A DNA stretch of 10,548 nt from an uncultured Oscillospiraceae bacterium (GTDB lineage Bacteria; Bacillota; Clostridia; Oscillospirales; Acutalibacteraceae), in NCBI GenBank assembly GCA_900549055.1, contig URNB01000070.1, positions 1 through 10,548 of the forward strand, written 5' to 3'. Positions 7,345 to 10,548 of this stretch are shown piece by piece (position 1 is the stretch's first letter; every line of letters begins with the position of its first letter). The translations under genes were made by a program, and so were the position numbers. The notes under the pieces were generated by a model. The model saw only the letters and a list, made by a program, of their open reading frames with translations, did not search any database and had not been told where the DNA came from.

Positions 7345-7968
7345 TTACTTTCCCGCAATATGTCGAAATACGGGCAGCGAAACCTCAAATTTTTGTTTTT
7401 CCTCGTGGCTTTTTAAGTGGCGGAATATAATTGACAGCGAAATAAGCGCACACCCGAGCGTGACCCCCGCGGAAACCGCAAAACGGGCGCAGATTGCGGT
7501 AAAAAGGCAGTAGGTTACAATTGTTCTGTAATAATGCGGGGATATGCGCACCGCTACCGAGAGCAAAATATAAATTGCCGCAAGGTTCAAAAGCGGCAGG
7601 GCTGCGGGCAAAAGCCCCAAAAGGCAGCCGAACGAAACGGATATGCCCTTGCCGCCGCGAAAGCGGTAAAAGCAGGGGAGAATATGCCCGAGCACGGGGG
7701 AAACCAGCACGGGTGCCAAATAAATATCCATATTGCCGCGGGTCATATAAAGGTAAAGAAAAACAGGCAGAAATCCCTTTATCAGGTCGCCGAGCAACGT
7801 CAGCGTTCCGCAAAGCATACCGCCGTAAATAAACGCGTTTGAGGTGCCGGGGTTGCCGTCAGTGCTGTTTGAAATTAGGTCCTTACCGAAAAGCGCGCCG
7901 TAAACGCGGGCGAAAAGTATGCTGCCGCAAAGATAGCCGAAAGCGGTAAAGCAGAGTGATATAAGCAT
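7345..7968 (-). CDS. plsY: Glycerol-3-phosphate acyltransferase PlsY (variant)
   Basis: A 207-aa integral membrane acyltransferase that would move the acyl group from acyl-phosphate to glycerol-3-phosphate, making lysophosphatidic acid for phospholipid synthesis. Hydrophobic segments at about 1-22, 50-72, 82-98, 112-140 and 150-182 fit the PlsY topology. Motif 1 is NSTDGNPGTSNAF (34-46), where the usual form is GSGNxGATN. Motif 2 is GHILPCFYRFRGGKG (94-108), strongly conserved. Motif 3 is reduced to FRHLKSHEE (182-190). These differences suggest a clostridial PlsY paralogue subfamily. The ATG has GGAG 8 nt upstream. It follows the GGDEF gene by 42 nt on the same strand, and a promoter for purA lies just past its stop. 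Confidence 0.88.
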   Translation of the reverse strand: MLISLCFTAFGYLCGSILFARVYGALFGKDLISNSTDGNPGTSNAFIYGGMLCGTLTLLGDLIKGFLPVFLYLYMTRGNMDIYLAPVLVSPVLGHILPCFYRFRGGKGISVSFGCLLGLLPAALPLLNLAAIYILLSVAVRISPHYYRTIVTYCLFTAICARFAVSAGVTLGCALISLSIIFRHLKSHEEKQKFEVSLPVFRHIAGK

Positions 7969-8010
7969 TTAAAGCGCTCCTTTCAAATTCTTGTTAAGAC
8001 GGTATAAAAA

Positions 8011-9147
8011 TCATCTTTCGTGCGTTAAATAGTATTCTTTTTTATCGGAATACATATCCCTGTCAATATTTAAAAGAAATTCTTTAAGGCTTTCGCCGTG
8101 AAATTCTGCCGTTCCCATAGCCATTGAGAGCCTGTAAGGCCTGTCGGTCGTGTTGTTGAAAAGGTTTATATTTTCCCGAATCGTATTTTTCAGTTCGGCG
8201 GTGGATTTTTCCGAGCCGTCCGTAATTATAATTATAAATTCATCGCCCGCCATTCGCATGGGCACGGCGTTTTTCGGTACGGATTCGGATAGAATTTTGC
8301 CTATGTTGCGAATTGCGCCGTCACCTACATAATGCCCGTAATCGTCGTTTATCTTTTTAAAGTTATTCACGTCAAGCAATATTCCGTAAATATCGGCGCG
8401 CTTGGTTTTGCACAGCTTTTCCATATAAAAATTAAAATATTTGCGGTTGAAAAGCCCCGATATATCGTCAACAAACGAATTAAAGGTCTGCAATTGCAGG
8501 CTTACGAAAACAAAGCCAATCGCTATTGAAGCCCAACCCGTGGAAATGCCGTAAAACATGACCTGTGCCACTATGCCTATAAGGCAGGGAATAACAAAAT
8601 AATATACAGGAAAAAATTTCACCGAGTTTCCCTTGTATTTCGCCCAATGCGCCGCGCATATGCTTTCTACAAAATAGATCAACACCGTAACGTAGAGTAT
8701 CGGGGTAAGCCCGCCGCGGGTGTATACGTTTGTATCCGAAATATCGAAAAAAATTCCGTTTCCGAATAAATTCACAACCATAAGGCAGGCAACTGCAAAA
8801 AGCGGAAAACCCAAAATTAAAGCTTTATTTTTAAGCCTTTTCATACTGCGGTATATTTTAAACTCCAAAAACAAGTTCCATAAATACCCTACCAAAACGG
8901 TAAAGCCCGTGCATATCGTGTTACATATATATTGCAGCGCAAAACAACCGGGGAATAACTTGCCGTCTATTAAAAAGCTTGCGGTTTCGGCTATAAGAGC
9001 CATAAGCGTTGCAATTAACATACAGTTGTAAAGCCTTTCATCAGGGCGGCTTGTTTCGCTGTTTTGTATTCTGAAAATCAAAAGCAGTAAAACCATAGAA
9101 ACGCCGCAGGAATTTGCAACTAAAATTTCCGCTATGTTAATTGTCAT
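8011..9147 (-). CDS. Membrane diguanylate cyclase (7 TM + GGDEF)
   Basis: A 378-aa protein with about seven predicted membrane helices (near 7-27, 42-62, 68-96, 108-130, 148-166, 178-200, 203-220) followed by a cytoplasmic GGDEF domain (about 225-375). The domain starts DDISGLFNRKYF and contains LDVNNFKKINDDYGHYVGD (258-276), with the first metal Asp (259) and the substrate-contacting Asn and Asp kept. The signature is AGDEF (300-304), a form usually active in c-di-GMP synthesis. No RxxD inhibitory site precedes it (positions 291-294 are PKNA). The membrane part could sense a ligand or the bilayer state; I cannot assign it to a named sensor family. The ATG has AAGGAG upstream. It lies 36 nt after the rlmD fragment and 42 nt before plsY on the same strand. 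Confidence 0.88.
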   Translation of the reverse strand: MTINIAEILVANSCGVSMVLLLLIFRIQNSETSRPDERLYNCMLIATLMALIAETASFLIDGKLFPGCFALQYICNTICTGFTVLVGYLWNLFLEFKIYRSMKRLKNKALILGFPLFAVACLMVVNLFGNGIFFDISDTNVYTRGGLTPILYVTVLIYFVESICAAHWAKYKGNSVKFFPVYYFVIPCLIGIVAQVMFYGISTGWASIAIGFVFVSLQLQTFNSFVDDISGLFNRKYFNFYMEKLCKTKRADIYGILLDVNNFKKINDDYGHYVGDGAIRNIGKILSESVPKNAVPMRMAGDEFIIIITDGSEKSTAELKNTIRENINLFNNTTDRPYRLSMAMGTAEFHGESLKEFLLNIDRDMYSDKKEYYLTHER

Positions 9148-9183
9148 TTTTTAAAGCTCCTTTACATTAAACTTTACTAAACT

Positions 9184-9642
9184 TCATTTTGCTTTTAACA
9201 GGCATACTGTCTCCACGTGCGAGGTGCGGGGGAACATATCTACCGGGGTGTACTCTTTTAGTTCATACCCCTTTTCGCCGAATATCTTTATATCCCTTGC
9301 AAGGGTGGCGGGGTCGCAGGAGACATATACTACCTTTTCAGGCTTAAAATCCTCGGCTATTGTGCTTATCAGCTCCGCTGAACAGCCCTTGCGCGGCGGG
9401 TCTACCATTACAACATCGGGCTTTACACCCTTTTTTGCAAGCTCTGCCGCCGCGCCCGCAGCGTCGTTGCATATAAATTCGGCGTTAGTTATGCCGTTAA
9501 GCCTAGCGTTAAAGCACGCATCTCTTACCGCCTGCTCAATTATTTCCACGCCTATTATTTTTTCGGCTTCCTTCGCCATGGAAAGCCCTATTGTACCCGC
9601 GCCGCAGTATAAATCAAGCACGGTTTTGCCAGCGTCTCGGCT
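9184..9642 (-). pseudogene. rlmD: 23S rRNA uracil-C5 methyltransferase (RlmD/RumA family), 3' fragment
   Basis: Encodes only the C-terminal catalytic domain of a TrmA/RumA-family methyltransferase (23S rRNA m5U). Present are the SAM motif GKTVLDLYCGAGTIGLSMA, VDPPRKG, the catalytic-cysteine motif VYVSCDPATLARD and the C-terminal TSHVETVCLL with the conserved Glu. The family is usually about 450 aa with an N-terminal TRAM domain, Fe-S cysteines and an RNA-binding domain; about 300 residues are missing. Upstream of the GKTVLD codons the frame has no family resemblance, is Arg/Ser-rich, and reaches a TAG at 9697-9699 inside a palindromic element. The only near start is a GTG at 9621 with no ribosome binding site and already inside the SAM strand. 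I read it as a gene broken by insertion or deletion. An assembly join, or the 5' part lying beyond the window, are alternatives. The left boundary is certain, the right one approximate. Confidence 0.85.
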
Positions 9643-9697
9643 GCCGCCTCGGTCGGTGCTTCTGCTTCGCAGAGGTGTCCGCCGGACACCCGCAGCC
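9639..9697. repeat. Multi-hairpin palindromic element at the rlmD break
   Basis: Arms GGCTGC (9639-9644) and GCAGCC (9692-9697) enclose two perfect triloop hairpins: TCTGC-TTC-GCAGA (9661-9673) and GGTGTCC-GCC-GGACACC (9674-9690). The density of perfect inverted repeats in a non-coding stretch is typical of dispersed palindromic repeats in Clostridia genomes. It sits exactly where the rlmD frame loses homology. Copy number cannot be judged from this window. Confidence 0.6.
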
Positions 9698-9698
9698 T

Positions 9699-9743
9699 AA
9701 ACACCGGGAGCCTATTTTTACCTATATCTTTTTCCCGGTGTTT
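9699..9743 (-). repeat. 11-bp inverted repeat after the XRE gene (possible terminator)
   Basis: AAACACCGGGA (9699-9709) and TCCCGGTGTTT (9733-9743) are perfect inverted repeats with a 23-nt spacer. The right arm lies inside the last codons of the XRE gene. On the minus strand the stem is followed by only a short U run, so terminator activity would be weak; on the plus strand the T run after the stem is better but no gene points that way here. It could instead belong to the adjoining palindromic element. Confidence 0.4.
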
Positions 9744-9934
9744 TTGTCGGTGAATACCGCCTCATATTCATAGCCCAAAACATCGGCGATTTTTTTTAAA
9801 TCGCTTTCGCTGAAATTATCGCGTTTTATTTTATAGCTTAATGTTGGGGGTTTAATATCCAACAGACCCGCTAATTTAGCCATTGTCATATCGCGTTCCA
9901 CAAGCATCATTTTAATTTTCTTTGCGGTTGACAT
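9722..9934 (-). CDS. Small XRE-family helix-turn-helix regulator
   Basis: A 70-aa protein that is one Cro/cI-type DNA-binding domain: MSTAKKIKMMLVERDMTMAK, the first recognition-pair helix around 17-25 (TMAKLAGLL), then DIKPPTLSYKIKRDNFS with the recognition helix near 28-37, and a closing LKKIADVLGYEYEAVF. It has no separate dimerisation or ligand domain. The ATG has GGAG 10 nt upstream and follows a TTGATT-17-TATAAT promoter. It is divergent from the 101-aa gene at 10126. Two ATTAG-N8-CTAAT palindromes in the shared intergenic region are its likely targets (inference), which would make it the repressor of that gene and perhaps an autoregulator. The stop codon lies within an 11-bp inverted repeat. 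Confidence 0.85.
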   Translation of the reverse strand: MSTAKKIKMMLVERDMTMAKLAGLLDIKPPTLSYKIKRDNFSESDLKKIADVLGYEYEAVFTDKNTGKKI

Positions 9935-9958
9935 TATGTAATCACTCCGTTCTTAACA

Positions 9959-9987
9959 ATTATAAGCCTGAATACAAAGAAAATCAA
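9959..9987 (-). promoter_or_regulatory. Promoter of the XRE regulator gene
   Basis: The minus strand has TTGATT (9987-9982), a 17-bp spacer and a perfect TATAAT (9964-9959). The start would fall near 9952, about 18 nt before the ATG, leaving just enough room for the ribosome binding site at 9945-9948. Confidence 0.65.
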
Positions 9988-10001
9988 AGAAAATCCGAAT
10001 A

Positions 10002-10023
10002 AAATTAGATTGTATGCTAATTT
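10002..10023. promoter_or_regulatory. Candidate operator O2
   Basis: AAATTAG (10002-10008) and CTAATTT (10017-10023) are perfect 7-bp inverted arms around an 8-nt centre, containing the core ATTAG-N8-CTAAT. It lies between the two divergent promoters, 4 bp upstream of the -35 of the plus-strand gene. The layout matches the site at 10057-10074. Confidence 0.6.
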
Positions 10024-10027
10024 GTGC

Positions 10028-10056
10028 TTGACATTTATAGATAATTCTGTTATAAT
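10028..10056 (+). promoter_or_regulatory. Consensus promoter of the 101-aa gene
   Basis: TTGACA (10028-10033), a 17-bp spacer and TATAAT (10051-10056), a perfect match to the vegetative consensus, with a TGT extension before the -10. An unrestrained promoter of this quality would be very strong, which fits control by a repressor. Transcription would start near 10063, inside operator O1, about 63 nt before the ATG. Confidence 0.88.
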
Positions 10057-10074
10057 ATTAGAGAAATCTCTAAT
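10057..10074. promoter_or_regulatory. Candidate operator O1
   Basis: ATTAGAGA-AA-TCTCTAAT is a perfect 8-bp palindrome directly abutting the -10 hexamer and spanning the predicted transcription start. This is a typical repressor position. It shares the core ATTAG-N8-CTAAT with O2. A further imperfect arm, AGAGA, follows at 10083-10087. Confidence 0.75.
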
Positions 10075-10125
10075 TAAATTACAGAGAAACAAAATGTAAA
10101 TATTTTATGAACGGAGAAGTTTAAA

Positions 10126-10431
10126 ATGGAATTTTCAGATCTATGGAGCAAGTGCGATTTACTGTATTTATCCGATTATCTTGCAAACGGCGGCGAGCTT
10201 ATAGAAATTCCCGAAAAGGAAAGCTTCGAGAAAACCGTAAGAAAAGCGGAAAAGTCACTGTTTTCACTGGCGGACAGGGTTGGAAACAGTAGGGAAGAAC
10301 ACGAAGAATTGGACGAAACAATAGGAATAGCTATAACCACGCTGCGGCGGACGTTTTTTGAAATGGGGCTTATAGCGGGCATAAAATTATCGCACGGGTT
10401 TTACACCCGTGCGAAAGAGTCGGAAGAATAA
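10126..10431 (+). CDS. Hypothetical 101-aa helical protein under XRE control
   Basis: I do not recognise this protein with confidence. It is acidic and Lys/Glu-rich, with no signal peptide or membrane segment, and looks almost wholly helical: a short N-terminal region (MEFSDLWSKCDLLYLSDYLA), a charged amphipathic stretch (about 30-65, including EKTVRKAEKSLFSLADRV) and a C-terminal helix with TLRRTFFEMGLIAGIKLS (72-89). The pattern of a charged helical hairpin ending in a hydrophobic Gly-containing helix loosely recalls small DUF6809-type proteins, but this is an unverified impression. The ATG has GGAG 9 nt upstream and a perfect consensus promoter with an operator. Its divergent XRE partner suggests a regulated accessory gene, for example from a prophage or toxin-antitoxin-like module. 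Codons 89-96 are formed by a perfect hairpin sequence. Confidence 0.75.
   Translation: MEFSDLWSKCDLLYLSDYLANGGELIEIPEKESFEKTVRKAEKSLFSLADRVGNSREEHEELDETIGIAITTLRRTFFEMGLIAGIKLSHGFYTRAKESEE
10391..10413 (+). repeat. Perfect 8-bp hairpin in the 3' end of the 101-aa gene
   Basis: CGCACGGG-TTTTACA-CCCGTGCG forms an 8-bp perfect stem with a 7-nt loop inside codons 89-96, 18 nt before the stop codon. No T-tract follows, so it is not a standard terminator. It may slow decay of the message or mark where a palindromic sequence extended the gene. Confidence 0.6.
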
Positions 10432-10443
10432 GAAGAAACCAAA

Positions 10444-10494
10444 GGCTCCCCACGGTGTGGGGAGACGTCAACGCAGTTGACAGATGGGACAGCC
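10444..10494. repeat. Double triloop-hairpin palindromic element
   Basis: CTCCCCAC-GGT-GTGGGGAG (10446-10464) and GTCAAC-GCA-GTTGAC (10467-10481) are perfect hairpins two bases apart, followed by AGATGGGACAGCC. GGCT (10444-10447) and AGCC (10491-10494) can close the unit. The order GGCT, 8-bp hairpin, 6-bp hairpin, a G-rich tail resembles short palindromic repeats I associate with gut Clostridia genomes (recalled, not searched). No T-tract follows either stem. Confidence 0.6.
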
Positions 10495-10500
10495 GCCGTC

Positions 10501-10543
10501 AGCGAGCTTTTCTTCGCCGGGTACTAACTGCGAAGCGCCCGCT
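10501..10543. repeat. Imperfect long inverted repeat at the right edge
   Basis: AGCG...CTTCGC (10501-10504, 10512-10517) pairs with GCGAAG...CGCT (10530-10535, 10540-10543) around a 12-nt centre. It continues the run of structured sequence that starts at 10444. I see no gene I can support between 10432 and the window end. Confidence 0.35.
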
Positions 10544-10548
10544 TTAAG

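Noticed and set aside
7248..7388. N-terminal extension of purA to an upstream ATG
   Set aside because: It would cross the TTGAAA/TATAAT promoter and the plsY stop; the PurA family begins at the ATG at 7247.
7385..7813. 142-codon minus-strand open frame overlapping plsY
   Set aside because: Same strand, different frame from plsY; Arg/Pro/Phe-rich composition typical of a frame shadow, whereas plsY has its conserved motifs and a good ribosome binding site.
9639..9697. Possible tRNA because of the cloverleaf-like fold
   Set aside because: No T-loop consensus, no 7-bp acceptor stem or CCA-adjacent discriminator, and all loops are three bases; a palindromic repeat fits better.
10067..10087. Third full operator after O1
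   Set aside because: TCTCT and AGAGA arms are present but the inner bases are out of register by two, so the layout does not match O1 and O2.
9639..10494. Insertion sequence or integrative element
   Set aside because: No transposase, integrase or relaxase and no convincing target duplication is visible, so only a repeat-bracketed module is claimed.
10468..10548. 26-codon minus-strand open frame entering from the right edge, containing a CPIC pair
   Set aside because: Too short to judge, overlaps a perfect hairpin, and does not resemble the missing rlmD part; could be the end of an unseen gene but is not supported.

Overview
The window reads as a chromosomal segment of a Gram-positive gut-type Clostridia (Bacillota), possibly Oscillospirales/Ruminococcaceae. 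The basis is the gene set (clostridial PPDK, TrmK, RqcH, YhaM, PlsY, a DUF1858 protein), AGGAGG-type ribosome binding sites, vegetative-type TTGACA/TATAAT promoters and dense one-strand packing. This placement is inference; there is no rRNA or other taxonomic marker.

Left edge (1-1514): the first half of ppdK on the minus strand, cut by the window edge two codons before the expected catalytic His. It has its own extended -10 promoter and a leader of about 90 nt. Centre (1515-7334): a tightly packed minus-strand operon read from a TTGAAA-17-TATAAT promoter. In order of transcription it holds purA, a YhaM-type 3'-5' exoribonuclease gene, a 66-aa DUF1858 protein gene, trmK, rqcH and a sugar-isomerase-like TIM-barrel gene. 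The last four are linked by 1-, 11- and 4-nt overlaps. Apart from purA and the TIM barrel, the theme is RNA turnover, tRNA modification and rescue of stalled ribosomes.

Right-centre (7345-9642): plsY, a seven-helix membrane GGDEF protein and the 3' third of an rlmD/rumA-type 23S rRNA uracil methyltransferase gene, all on the minus strand. The rlmD reading frame loses homology just upstream of its SAM-binding motif and runs into a multi-hairpin palindromic element, so it looks broken.

Right edge (9639-10548): an accessory module. A small XRE-family regulator (minus) and an unrecognised 101-aa helical protein (plus) are divergently transcribed from two good promoters. Two sites of identical layout, ATTAG-N8-CTAAT, lie 53 bp apart; one abuts the -10 of the 101-aa gene. 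Structured palindromic elements with triloop hairpins bracket the module. This module, sitting where the rest of rlmD should be, is the least explained part of the window. No rRNA, tRNA, CRISPR array, transposase or integrase was seen, and no gene-free stretch exceeds 300 bases.
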